From positions 1-64,000 of the forward strand of contig JACEVL010000109.1 in assembly GCA_020284085.1 (NCBI GenBank): a DNA stretch of 64,000 nt, given 5' to 3'. This document shows positions 11,786-24,300 of the stretch, piece by piece (the first letter of the stretch is position 1; the number at the start of each line of letters is the position of its first letter). A program made the position numbers and the translations under genes. This stretch comes from Aporrectodea caliginosa (taxonomy: Eukaryota; Annelida; Clitellata; Crassiclitellata; Lumbricidae). The notes beneath the pieces were generated by a model. It searched no databases, was not told where the DNA came from, and worked only from the letters and a program-made list of their open reading frames with translations.

Positions 11786-12620
11786 AAATTGATACAAAAG
11801 GTTTCTCAACGGAATCTGGTACCATTTTTAATGCTTATTAACATAGTAAAAGTTTCCTTTAATCTGACCACCGGAAAAGGGTCATTTTCAAGATGGCGTC
11901 CAAGATGGCTGCCTGGAAATAAAATTGACTATATCTCAGGCTAGAAAATTGATAAAAACGTTTTCTCAACGGAATCTGGTATCATTTGTAATGCTTATTG
12001 ACATAGTAAAAGTCTCCTCCATTCTGACCATCGGAAAAGGGTCATTTTCAAGATGGCGTCCAAGATGGCTGCCTAAAGCTAAAATTGTCTATATCTCAGC
12101 CTAGAAAATTGATAGAAAAGTTTTCTCAACAGAATCCTTTACCATTTGTAATGCTTATTGACATAGTAAAAGTCTCCTCCATTCTGACCATCGGAAAGGG
12201 TCATTTTCAAGATGGCGTCCAAGATGGCTGCCTGGAAATAAAATTGACTATATCTCAGGCTAGAAAATTGATAAAAACGTTTTCTCAACGGAATCTGGTA
12301 CCATTTGTAATGCTTATTGACATAGTAAAAGTCTCCTCCATTCTGACCATCGGAAAGGGTCATTTTCAAGATGGCGTCCAAGATGGCTGCCTAAAGCTAA
12401 AATTATCTATATCTCAGCCTAGCAAAATCGACAGAAAAGTTTTCTCAACGGAATTCTTTACCTTTTGTAATGCTTATTGATCTAGTAAAAGTCTCCTCCA
12501 TTCTGACCATCGGAAAATGGTCATTTTCAAGATGGCGTCCAAGATGGCTGCCAAAAGCTGAAATTATCTATATCTCAAGCACTACTCAACATAGAAAGGT
12601 GTTTCTGGTGTCTAGCCATA
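11786..12620 (+). repeat. Left inverted arm: five ~160-bp units with YY1-like motifs
   Basis: Five tandem units start at the motif AAGATGGCGTCCAAGATGG near 11890, 12050, 12209, 12368 and 12529. Each unit also has TTTTCTCAACGGAAT, GTAATGCTTATTGACATAG and TCCATTCTGACCATCGGAAA. The arm ends inwards with CATAGAAAGGTGTTTCTGG. The same units recur in inverse orientation at 14255-14930. AAGATGGCG matches the core recognised by the zinc-finger factor YY1; binding here is inference. Confidence 0.9.
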
Positions 12621-12807
12621 AGCTTTGACGTCGCCACTGCCCCTACTCTGGTAGTGCCAGTCCCAGACTGAAGAAAGTAGAAGGTCGACCCTAATCATCT
12701 TTGTCATGACATAGGGTCATTAAACACTTAACAGTCAGCCAACTGGAACTAACCGTTTGCTTTATTGCTTTGTGTTCAGCAAATCACTTCCTAGATGTTA
12801 ATTTACT

Positions 12808-14146
12808 GACAAATCCAATGGTCAAAGTTACGAGCTCAGTCCTTTCCCTCCTGCCCTTTTTGAATCCAGGAATGTCTTTAGAAAGGCTGATAAGCCACAA
12901 CTAGCTCATGCGATCAGTGAGCATGCACGGGATGGCATACTAAATTTCGTAGGGCCTACCAGAGACAGAGAGATACGTCCTCGATGGAGGGTCCTTACTT
13001 CATCGGATACCATGGAAAAAAGGAGAAAGCTATGGAGCAATTGCGCAGTCGTACGCCGACTTCACCGTCCGGCAATATGGCGCTGGTACAACTGTTGTGT
13101 TTGACGGATATGAGCAAGGACCATCCATTAAAGACAACACTCATCTGAGAAGAGGACAGAGTAAATATCCCGTTATCAGCTTCACTGCTGAAACAGAATT
13201 CTCAGGCAAGAAAGAGGAGTTCTTATCAAGAGCTGACAATAAACAGAAACTGCTATGGTTGGTGAGTGATGCGCTCAGAAAAAATTGCACAGTGGTCAAC
13301 GCACTTGGAGATGCAGACGTAGACATAGCTAAGGTTGCTGTGGAGACATCTCTTCTACATACAACTACGCTAATCGGAGAAGACACCGACCTCCTTGTCT
13401 TACTCCTTCACTATGTGAAACCACATTGTAAGAGTCTTTACTTCAGATCTGACAAGACAAAAGATGATGGCAAAGTGTATAACATAAACCATCTCCAGAA
13501 CATCATCGGAAATGAAATTTGTTCTAAGTTATTATTTATCCACGCCATGACAGGTTGCGACACCACTTCTCGAATATTCAGTGTTGGCAAAAGGAATGCT
13601 TTCCATAAACTTGTAAAAGGAGACACTGTCCTTCGGTCATGTGCCAACGCATTTACCGTGATAAATCAGCCCACAGAGGTTATTGACAGCCTAGGATTTC
13701 AAGCAATGGCTGTCCTCTTTGGTGGCAAGTGCACAGATTCCCTTGCAAAAATGAGATATAACAACTTCAGCAGGAAGGTTGTCTCTGCTTCATCATTTGT
13801 AACACCAGAACGTCTCCCCCCAACCGAATCAGCTACTAAACTTCATTGTCGAAGAGCGTACTACCAGGTCATGACATGGATAGGAAAAGCGGATGGTATG
13901 GATGCCATGAACTGGGGTTGGAACCTGCAGGAGAATCGGTTCGTACCAGTAATGTCAACTATCAAAGCTGCTCCAGACATTCTCTTGAAAGTCATTCAAT
14001 GCAACTGCCTCAATTCCTGTAAGACACTACGCTGCTCTTGTAGAAGGAATGGACTACCATGTTCTTCCGCCTGTGGACCGTGCCAAGTTACAAACTGTGA
14101 CAATCCACATAACAAGTTTCTTCCGGAGGAGTCGGACGATGACTAA
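12808..14146 (+). pseudogene. PIN/XPG-like plus Cys-rich-tail protein, frame-broken
   Basis: Coding resemblance starts at about 12808 in one frame (reading DKSNGQSYELSPFPPALF), preceded by a stop at 12799. It shifts by one nucleotide around 12948-12976 and then stays open from 12953 to the stop at 14146, about 397 codons. The long frame contains GTTVVFDGYEQGPS, then VVNALGDADVDIAK and IGEDTDLLVLLLHY. Those two acidic motifs resemble the catalytic acidic clusters of PIN/XPG-I-type nucleases. Next come AMTGCDTTSRIF and MAVLFGGKCTD. The tail is Cys-rich (CNCLNSCKTLRCSCRRNG then CSSACGPC), like CXC/tesmin zinc-binding repeats. A family with these motifs recurs in many invertebrate genomes as uncharacterised proteins, probably transposon-borne. 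The frameshift could be real decay or a sequence error. Function is unproven. Confidence 0.65.
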
Positions 14147-14254
14147 TGACTTATTGAATGTGTAAGCTATGTAACTGTTAACTGTATGACAATGATTTTG
14201 TCAGTAAATCGTGTGTATTAAGTGATTAGCTTAACGCCGGGCAATAAAGCCTCT

Positions 14255-14930
14255 GGTTAGACACCAGAAACACCTTTCTATGTTGAGTAGTACTTGAGAT
14301 AGAAAATTTCAGCTTTAGACAGCCATCTTGGACGCCATCTTGAAAATGACCATTTTCCGATGGTCAGAATGGAGGAGACTTTTACTAGATCAATAAGCAT
14401 TACAAATGGTAACGGATTCTGTTGAGAAAACTTTTCTATCAATTTTCTAGCCTGAGATATAGTCAATTTTATTTCCAGGCAGCCATCTTGGACGCCATCT
14501 TGAAAATGACCCTTTCCGATGGTCAGAATGGAGGAGACTTTTACTATGTCAATAAGCATTACAAATGGTAAAGGATTCTGTTGAGAAAATTTTTGTATCA
14601 ATTTTCTAGGCTGAGATATAGATAATTTTAGCTTTAGGCAGCCATCTTGGACGCCATCTTGAAAATGACCCTTTTCCGATGGTCAGAATGGAGGAGACTT
14701 TTACTATGTCAATAAGCATTACAAATGATACCAGATTCCGTTGAGAAAACGTTTTTATCAATTTTCTAGCCTGAGATATAGTCAATTTTATTTCCAGGCA
14801 GCCATCTTGGACGCCATCTTGAAAATGACCCTTTTCCGGTGGTCAGATTAAAGGAAACTTTTACTATGTTAATAAGCATTAAAAATGGTACCAGATTCCG
14901 TTGAGAAACCTTTTGTATCAATTTTTAGGG
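14255..14930 (-). repeat. Right inverted arm: four ~160-bp units
   Basis: Reverse complement of the left arm, with GGCAGCCATCTTGGACGCCA motifs near 14318, 14477, 14638 and 14797. The inner edge CCAGAAACACCTTTCTATG pairs with the left arm's inner edge near 12590-12610. The outer edge reaches the TTGATACAAAAGGTTTC / GAAACCTTTTGTATCAA pair. One unit fewer than the left arm. Confidence 0.9.
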
Positions 14931-15329
14931 TCAAACCATATATTGACATTTCTAGTGTGGGTCTAATGATCCGACACATCCGGTGGCTTGGGCAGACACT
15001 GAGACACCGCACATACGTCAGTATATCATGTATCATGCAGCATCCATCACACACAGAATATGGTTCTGAGATGGACACAGACAGGCCTTGTGGTGTGGCC
15101 TTTTGAACACCGTAGGGCGTAGGCAAAATAATCTGTTGGAACAGTTGGCCAGGTTTTTGTAAGATCAACAATATATCAATAGAAAGAGTAGACCCTAAAG
15201 CAGAATTTGACAGAGGGTGCGTACGCACCTTACGCACCTTGTATGGCTACGCCACTGCGGTGCTGGCGCTGGTGAGTGTTGAAAGCGTCGACGGTCAGTG
15301 ATATTGATCGAAACCTATTGCCACACAAA

Positions 15330-18300
15330 ATGACTATTTATTCCACAAAAACATGCGAAAAGAAGAAGACCGACGAAGCACCGATCACAAACTGTGTTTC
15401 GTCAGATAATAAGGTAAGAATGCATGAAATATGAGAAAAGCGTGTGCAAAAGCAGAAAGTGTATCCGTGGTTATAGACGAATTGCGGTGCTTGCTGTTCT
15501 GACGATTTGCATGACATAATAATATTTATTATGCGCCATTTAAATAATTTTGGACTACACCATGTCAACAAAGATTTGGGACGCGATTAAACTTCCTTTT
15601 AATACCCCAAATTGCATTCTAGATGTTAGGTAGACCGTATACTGTGCAAAACTCATTGAGATTTAGGGCAATCCAGAACCTTTCTGAGCTTAAGGGCCGT
15701 CCATAAATGACGTCACGCACCTAGGGGTCGGAGGGGTCGGAAATTTGTGACGATGTGTGACATGGGGAGGGGGTCAGCGAAGTGTGACGTCACACCAGGT
15801 CTGTGTAATATTAATTTTAACAATTAACAACAATTTAATGTTAAAATAACAGCACTAATTTTGAGTATTAACATTTTCATAATTTTTTTTATTATTTTAA
15901 TGTATACGGGCACCATTATTAATAATTTTCTAATTATTTAAATATTTGTCACCATCAGATTTTTAAATACTTATTACAATGACAATAAATGGGATTTGAA
16001 ACATGTTTTATTATCAAGTGGAAATTTGGTTTTGGGGGTCAGAGCTTTGTGACGTCATTTTCAGAGGGTGTTACTTTTGTGGAGAGGGGTCAAAATCGGC
16101 CAAAATAGCGTGACGTCATTTATGGACGGCCCCTAATGGAAGTTTCTAGAGTGTAAGTGGATGCTTAACATAATTTTTCAGTTTGGTGTTTAGATGGTTT
16201 TCTTATAACCTTTTTTCAGTTTCCAGAATTTTCTAACAATGTTGCTAGGCTTACTTGTTCCATGAATTTTGAATTTTTATGACCATTTTGAGTTGCTCCG
16301 AGTTTTTACTTGTTTGACTGTACCAGATATTTGGTTACCATTTGTAGTTTCAAAGTTTAATAATGTTTGTAGCACCTTTTATGAGTACTTGCAAAAGTAT
16401 TACACACATGGCTATGCCAGTTTATTGAGTAACCCACACAAAATTTGAATGGTAGCCAACTGCAGTATTTAAAATCTTTAATTATTCCTCAGTTGTATCA
16501 TTATTCAACTAGCAATGATTTCTCCATGAAATTGTTTTGTTTTATTATGTCAGGTCTGTATTATTTACAAATCAAAATTTTTAGATACCTCTTGATCAGC
16601 CTGCTTGCAATTTGAGTCCCAAACAGTAGTAAATTAAAGACGGTGTTGGCTTTTATGTTTAAGGTGAACCTTGAAAAGGAAGATGATACAGGTCACAAAT
16701 TAGCCCCCTCTGGTGCTCACTTTTCCAGCATCATCAACAAACGAGGAAAGAGACTAGTGAAGATATGTGTTGCATCAGCGGTCCTTGTCATACTGATCTG
16801 TGGAATCATTCTCGGAATTGTTATCTATAACACAGGTCTTGACAAGGTATATCTATGCTTTTCCTCTGTACATAAGTAATTTACAAAATAACTTTGAAAG
16901 TTCAGTATTTTCTGTTGGGTTAGATTATTTAGTTAACTCCTTCAATTAACGACCAGTACTATGCAACCCCTACCATCCTGGGCCAGTGATTGTTGTACAG
17001 AACAAGTGTAGATGAATTTCAGTCAAAGTTATTACAGATAATCACCATTTTTAGTTTTATTGCACTACAATTATTTTTAATGCAGCAAGCATTCGTAGTT
17101 ATTATCACCATCATCATTGTTGTCATCATTTGCTGATGCCAGCCATTTGACAATTATCATTGCAAACCATTGACTTCTCTATCACAAGAACAAACTAGCG
17201 ATCATTCTTGTGATTTTTTGGGATGTGTTGTACGTGAGCACTTGGTTCAAAATGGTAATAGAAAATGTGAAGGGTTCTGTCCACATGTCTTTCACAGCTG
17301 AATGCCTTTGCCACAAGCAAAGTGGCATCTTTTTAGAAGTTACTTTTGTTCACATTTGAGCATCATTTGTTACTGCACCCTCTCAGATCCTTTGACTGAC
17401 TTGACCTCTTCATTTCCCATGTTAGGACCACAATGGCTAAATCCGGTGGCCCGTCATTAGCGCGCACGACATTTGCGCGCCGACAAATGCGCGCCGACAA
17501 TTGCGCGTCGACAATTGCGCGCCGACAATTGCGCGCCAAAAACCCCGTCAATTGCGCGCACCGTCAAATGCGCGCAAAAGCGCTCAACACGGTTTTAAAA
17601 TAGTTTTTAGTAAACAAATGTAAACGAATGTAAAGACAGGACGGCAAACAAATGTTACAATAAAGATGCTCCTAGCTCTAAGTTTTGTGCCAGTGACCGA
17701 CGTTCCCCAGGCCTTTGATGAGTTGGTCGAAACCAGTCCTCCCCAACTGGCTACCATTAACGACTACTGGGAAGACAACTTCGTTGGAAGGCAGAGGAGG
17801 AATCGACGAGGGAACTCCAGATTTGACATAGCGCTGTGGAACATGCGCGACCGTGTCAACGAAAGTCTACCGCGCACAAACAATTCTGTAGAGGCCTGGC
17901 ATCGGTCGTTTCAACAGACCGCTGACTGCCATCACCCGTCGGTGTTCAAGATCGTGGATCACTTCAGGAAAGAACAAGACCACGTGGAGCTGATGATTGA
18001 ACGCTTCCGAGCCGGTTTCCGACAACCCGAGGCTTCGAAATCGAAGTACGTTCGGCTCAATAGACGCTTGATGGCGTTGGTTCCAACTTATGGCTCGGTT
18101 TCTGTGCTTGAGTATCTGCGTGGACTTGCTCACAATCTCTCGATTTGAGAGACGGCCAAATCTGAGAACACGATATTTCAAACTTTCTCATTCCTAGAAA
18201 CAAACATAATGATGAAACGTTCCTCGTGGCTGTTTAGACAAAATACCGGAGAATAAGTTTATAAACATACTTTCACTCCAGCGCCATTTGTTCAAGGCAA

Positions 18301-21300
18301 CATTCACATTTGTTGGTACGTCATAAATTCACAGTTAAATGACTAATTAGTTCATAATCAAGCAAATAAAATATAGAAGAAATCGTTTGTTTGTTTATGC
18401 ACATGTTTATGCACATGTTTATGCGCGCAATTGTCGGCGCGCAATTGTCCTGCGCGCATTGACGGTACGCGCAATTGTCAGCGCGCATTTGTCAGCGCGC
18501 AAATGTCTTGCGCGCAAACGACGGGCGTGCCCTAAAACCAGATCCTTTGTGTGCATATATCCTTCTGTATGGAATGGACTTCCCCTTCTCTACACTCTAC
18601 TCGAGATTCTGAAGGAAGATCTTCCTGCTATACAGAATCAGTACAGCAGATTGCAGAAATTATAGTGGTTCTGCACAGTTTTTATTAATTTCCATGCCTG
18701 ACATAAAACAATAACATATTGTAAACACATTGTAAAATGTAAACACCTTCCTCTCTGGTGGCATGTCTTCCTCTTTCTCTCACCGTAAAACCTTAAATCT
18801 CTCGGGGTACCTCACATTTGCTGGGAACGCTTCTGAAAGGCTTATGCTCTGAGAAGTGCTTTATTAATGATCAAATACAATACAATACAATATATGTGTC
18901 CTGTTTTTTATGTACATCATATTCATGTAGATATGTACCTGTATGTATAAAACTTGATGGATGACTTTTCTGCTTGTTACTGACAGATATTCCATGGCTG
19001 GTGTGATGTGCACTACTCTGAGTACAAGAAGGAAGGTCGCAGCGACGGTGGCCAGAGCTATGAGCATAGTCATAGTTCAGGACAGAGATTCTATCAGCGC
19101 CGAATTGATGGATCATTTCGACAGGAAGTTGTCATCGACCTGGACTATGGAATTTTTGAAAGAATCGAAGTTCCCCAAATTGGTGAATCGAGAAAAGCTG
19201 CGATTATACACGATTTTGGAAAGGTTTGTAAAAAACAGAACTTTTGGAGTTGTAGTTTAGAATGATTGAAACATTTAGTTATTCATTCATTGTTGAAATG
19301 CTTGCGAACCTTTCTAATAGCGCTTTCGAAGAACTTTTCTGCAAGCTTCCCATAAACCTGATTGATGTTAGATGCTGTTAGACTATTAGGAACAGCAATT
19401 TTTCTGTTAACAAGTGAATTAAAATAGCTGAAAATGTTGCCACAAGTAGAATCCATTGAGCAGAGTCCAATTGAGGATTTACAGTTGATGCCGTATGCCA
19501 GTGGTCACCAACCCGCGGCTCGCGAGCCGCATGCGGCTCTCGAAAAGTTCTGTGGCGGCTCTCCAGAGCCTTCCAGAAAATAACATTTTCTATGTGACGA
19601 TATAAAATTGCGTAAGTAAAATGGAATGTTTCCGTGTTGCTTGAGCTCAAAATAACAAATACACTCGGTGATTAATGTCGTTATGAAAACCGTTAATTCC
19701 ATTTGGGTAAGAGCCCTAAATCACAGACAATTTCATCTTCCTCCAGTGGAAATGGAGACAGAATATGGAGACCTTATACTTCATAGTGATGTGAAAAGGA
19801 AAGATTTTGAATCGTTTCTCTTCATGGCTGCCCCACATTAAAGAGTAAACTCGCTTCATTTTTTGGGTCAACGTATCTATGCGAACAAACCTTTTCAGTA
19901 ACTAGTGAACAACTGAACATTCTGAAATCAAAGTTAAGGAACAGGATAACAACCGAAAATCTCCTGCGTCAACTAAGAACTTCAATTTCTAGTTATGAAC
20001 CACGATTATGCATCTTTAGTTTGCAACATGAAGAACCAGGTTTCTCACTAGACATAAAGACGAGTAAATGAGTAAGTCTACGAATTGTTTTATTTTCTTA
20101 GATATACTATATCAAGATATTATAATTATATAGTAATTAACGCTAGCGGTTAATGGTGCTAGCCTCTAGTATGGTGTGCTCCTAAACCCATGGCGGCTCC
20201 CAAAAGTTGCTAAACTTGGTAATGCGGCTCCTCACCGATAAAAGGTTGGTGACCACTGCCGTATGCTCACGGGCTGTTCTTGGGCTGATGGTAAAACCCA
20301 TTGCAACAGGTAGACTTGATGGCTTCCATGGAGCCAGCTCAGTACAAGATGGGCATTTAACAGAAATTGACTGATCAGTCACTGAATGTTGTTAACTCCT
20401 TGGAGCCCTGGAAGCCCCTTAATTTTGAAACATTTCATATGAAATTGAGCTCATTTGGGCTGCGTGTTCAATTGTTCATGCATTATAGTTTTCAAGCTTG
20501 TTGAGAGGTTTGATATGGAAATGTGAATGACAAATTCACCTGTTTAAGCATGGTATGACATAATAACTTGTTTGTACTCATCAGTTTATCTGTTGTAGAA
20601 CCTGACAGCCATTGCCGATCAAGAGCGTTCACGTTGTTTTATCCTGCCTCTGAGTCGTGGTCTTGTCAAACCACCGAGAGATTTATTCGACATGCTGAAT
20701 AACATGAAGGTGAGTTTAAAATATAACTCTACTGCTAAGTATGACTTTGACTATGCAATCAAAACGTTGAGTGTGACTTGATTTAGGAGGTCATTCTGTG
20801 TGTTCTTATCCAGTGGTAAATGCTTTGCTTCACATTGTAAGTGTTAAATGTGCATTAGTAAATGCTGCTTTTATAGGAAGCAAGTCTTATGATTAGTCTT
20901 GTGGCTGAAGGATCTTGAATGCTGGAAGTTGGATACTTGGCCCAAGGTCGACTCAGCCTTTCATTCGCCAGATGGTGTTGGTAAAATGAGCAGTAGGACA
21001 TGATTGTCGCCTTGCATGGCTGCCAAACAGTTAACTTCGACTCTTGTAATAACTTGTGATCATCCCTTCATACTATGAATTGTAATCATACTGTGGTGTG
21101 TCAGTTTGAAATAATAAACGAAGATTATATATCTTAATCAAATCCAATCTAATCTAATTTAATGACTTCGTAGTACCATTATTTTAATGTCCAAGACATC
21201 AGTCGATGATTGCTTGCAGTGAAATCGCACCTAAATCATAATCCATTTGAGAAGTTCAATATATTAGATAAACCAGAAGCCGGGCTAAACCAGATGAAGG

Positions 21301-24300
21301 GTGGCTGGTTGTGGAGTTATTGAGTTATATCCATATTCCATAATAGATTTTCAGGCATAGATGTTGCTTTTCGTCCTTGGTTTATGTATGCAATGTATGT
21401 TGCAAGAAGGTCTTAATACGCAATCTTGATGTGGTTTGTGAGTGTTCATGACCATCCAGCTTTTCAGGGTCATGACATTATTTTTGTGCATTCAACTTGA
21501 AATGCCTGGTGGTGTATATTGGCGGGTTGGCCTTGTCCATTGTCTTTATTTCTGCACACCAAAATTGAAATCTCTTGGGTCAAAAGTGGGGACAGAAGGA
21601 CCTTTTGTCATCCAGGTCTTCTGAGGATGCCATGGACTCTTTTTTGCCTCTGTTTTGACCCTTGGCTGAAGGTGTCTTTGACAACTGTTGCTGTTCATTA
21701 GTATTTTTGCCTTAGGCCAAAACAAAATAATGGTGTGTTTCCGGTAACGCGACCGACCCTTTTTTTTGCCGCGACCCGGAAAATTTTGTAAAAAAGTTTT
21801 TTTTAAGGAAAATAAAAAAAAAATGTTGTTTCCCCCACTTCACATACATTGAGCCTTTGCATGCCAGTGATGCAGAATCGCGACATTATAGGTGCATTCA
21901 CTGAAGCAGAGACGTTAACGGAAACTAGCGGTCTTTCAATGGAAATTATGGTGCCGTAAATTACAGCAATAAAAGGGCTAAAGTGTTGAGTTTGGGAGAG
22001 GGAAGTAATAGACCCAAAAGTGGTTGATTTTCTCACGGTAATTTGACAGGGTTATTTCACAAATCTGACCGCCATATTCGTTGTATCAGAAATACCTATT
22101 ATCGTACGTGCCATTATAAAAGTAAAGCCTCCTAATAGCAATCAGTCTACTTAACAACCTCTGTAGCAACTAGCATTCTACTTTCGTAACAACCAGCCTT
22201 CTTAGCAACCAAGCTTTGTAGCAAGCAGCCTCTATGTCAGCCTCATTACCAACCAGTTTCAAAGTCAGACTTGACCCCTTTAGCAACCGCCTTCCTTAGC
22301 AGCAGTTATCCTTAGAAACTGTCCTGCTTAGCAATTGCCTTCACTAGCAACTAATGTAGTCTCCTTAACAACCAATCTTCATAGCAACCAATCTTCATAG
22401 CAAGCAGTCTCCTTAGCAGACAACGTTAGGAAACCATATTTCTTTCTATGCAGCGTTAATAATATTATAACAATAAATGGGCTCAATGTTTCCCATGGAC
22501 AATTTACACACGTATGATGTTGAGGAGATAACAGACACCGAAAAGTCAGCGATTTTCTCACGATACCACCCATGCATATTTCCTAAAAGCCGTTGTCTGC
22601 TACACGTTTATTGTTTAATGTACATAATCCATAATTCCTTCCCCATCCCTGCCCTTCGATTTCACATTGCAAGAAAAATGATGTCAACAAAAATGAAATA
22701 AATAAGATTGTTTCCTACAGCAGTTTGTAGGTACATTCTGCAAATAGGCATTTTAATACTCGCATAGAAAATACATACTTTGGTACAGCCACCGCTGTGC
22801 ATAAATGGGCAGTGGCGTAATTTTGGGAAATCACTGCATAAAATTATTTTACCAAAATAAAATTATTTTCCTACCTACCTACCCAGTTTTTTTAGCTCTG
22901 TTACCGGAAACACACCATTATTTTTTTTGGGCCTTACTTTCATTGGTTTCTAATCTTTTCATTGTTCTTAGCATTTTGCGATGTTTACCTAATAATCTTT
23001 TCTTAGCTTTTCTCAATGTTTGAATCAGTTTCTAGTCTTGTTAACTGTTTTTTTGCTGCTGCTTAACACAGTTTTGTGTCTTATTCCTGTAAATTAATCA
23101 AGACATTGAAGACTACATTAGATGTGTGATTCTTAGACCTAATAAATTTTCCTTTCTGGCAGATGGGATTTTATTTCTACTACATGCCAGATGCGGAAGT
23201 TGTTCGGGAGGTCTACAGAGCCATTACTCCTCCTGTTCAGCGCATGATTCCATTCGGATATAACATCTGGAAGGAATGCCACACTTGCGACACCTTCCTG
23301 CTGACCAAAGAGACAGATCCTATGGGTAAGAGTAGAATTTTGTGACTCCGTGAATTTTAGTTTTAGAAATAAAGAGCATATATGGTATTGTTCTTGTATG
23401 CCATAATTGATAATTTATTGATAATAATTATATTCGTTTATTGAGAAAGACAACTCTAATTGGCACACCGCAATCAGTTACAATGTCAAAGAGTTGAAAT
23501 AATAGGTGTTTGGTTTTACTCATTACGTAGTTGACTTTAATGTTCAAATGAGGAATGGACATGGTCATTGAACACAAGCATAAAGGACTCTAGGTATGAT
23601 GCTGTAATTATAGAAATGGTAAATAGCAATAATGAAAATAGCAATAATGAAACTATATATGTATACCTGACTCTGAGATACTTAAGATTGAATACTTGAT
23701 TCCTAATTACTTGAGATTGAATACTTTGATACTTGGATCGTAATAATTGAAATTGAATACTTTTAATATTTGGTTAATAGTTTAGATTGAATGCTTAGAA
23801 TATTTGGGTCCACAAAACTTGATTCCTGATTCCATCTCAAGTATTTACTTAAGATGGAATACTTTTACTTTTTGTTCCTTAAAGTAACCTGGTTATTTCA
23901 GCTGTAAATTGAGACTTGCAAATTGTTTCTCTAGCATCAAGTGAAACAAGAGTTCCTTGTAAGCTTCTGCTCCATTTGTGCCCTGGCAGTTCATCATATG
24001 GCAGTTCATCATATGGCAGATGTCCTCATAAGAGGGACTTGTCATTTTGTAAAATACAAATGCTGAGAATAATATAATATGCTGGGTTTTGGCATGCTAG
24101 CCGATTGGCTAGAACACTCGGCTTGTAATGCGGAGAGTTCGAGTCTCACCGAGGTGTTTACTGTGTAAAGACCTTCAAGTCCTTGACTTACAATTGATCA
24201 GTGCCATCAGTGCTCGGTCATATGGTTGTGCCCACACTTGTGAGCTTCGGAAGGAAGGCAATGTTAAATACAGTCATATGTGTAGATTACATATTCAATT

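Larger units (their letters stand above)
10189..15257. mobile_element. 5.07-kb hAT-ended composite element
   Basis: The left end is CAGTGGCGTAGCTAGG and the right end GGCTACGCCACTG: a 12-bp perfect terminal inverted repeat of the common hAT CAGTGGCGTAGC type, followed on both sides by a GGTGCGT block. An identical octamer, CGGTGCTG, flanks it at 10181-10188 and 15258-15265. Inside are a SINE fragment (10729-10860), a GC-rich stretch with a non-conserved ORF (11009-11353), an AT microsatellite, and a fold-back unit with long inverted arms around a PIN/Cys-rich ORF. No hAT transposase was recognised, so it was probably mobilised in trans or is a nested composite. Confidence 0.9.

Noticed and set aside
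12085..12480. Long ORFs through the inverted arms on both strands
   Set aside because: They arise from the ~160-bp units repeating in frame; the peptides repeat exactly and no protein family is suggested.
24090..24170. Possible tRNA gene
   Set aside because: A- and B-box-like motifs are present, but no acceptor stem or anticodon arm forms; the downstream shared body identifies it as a SINE.
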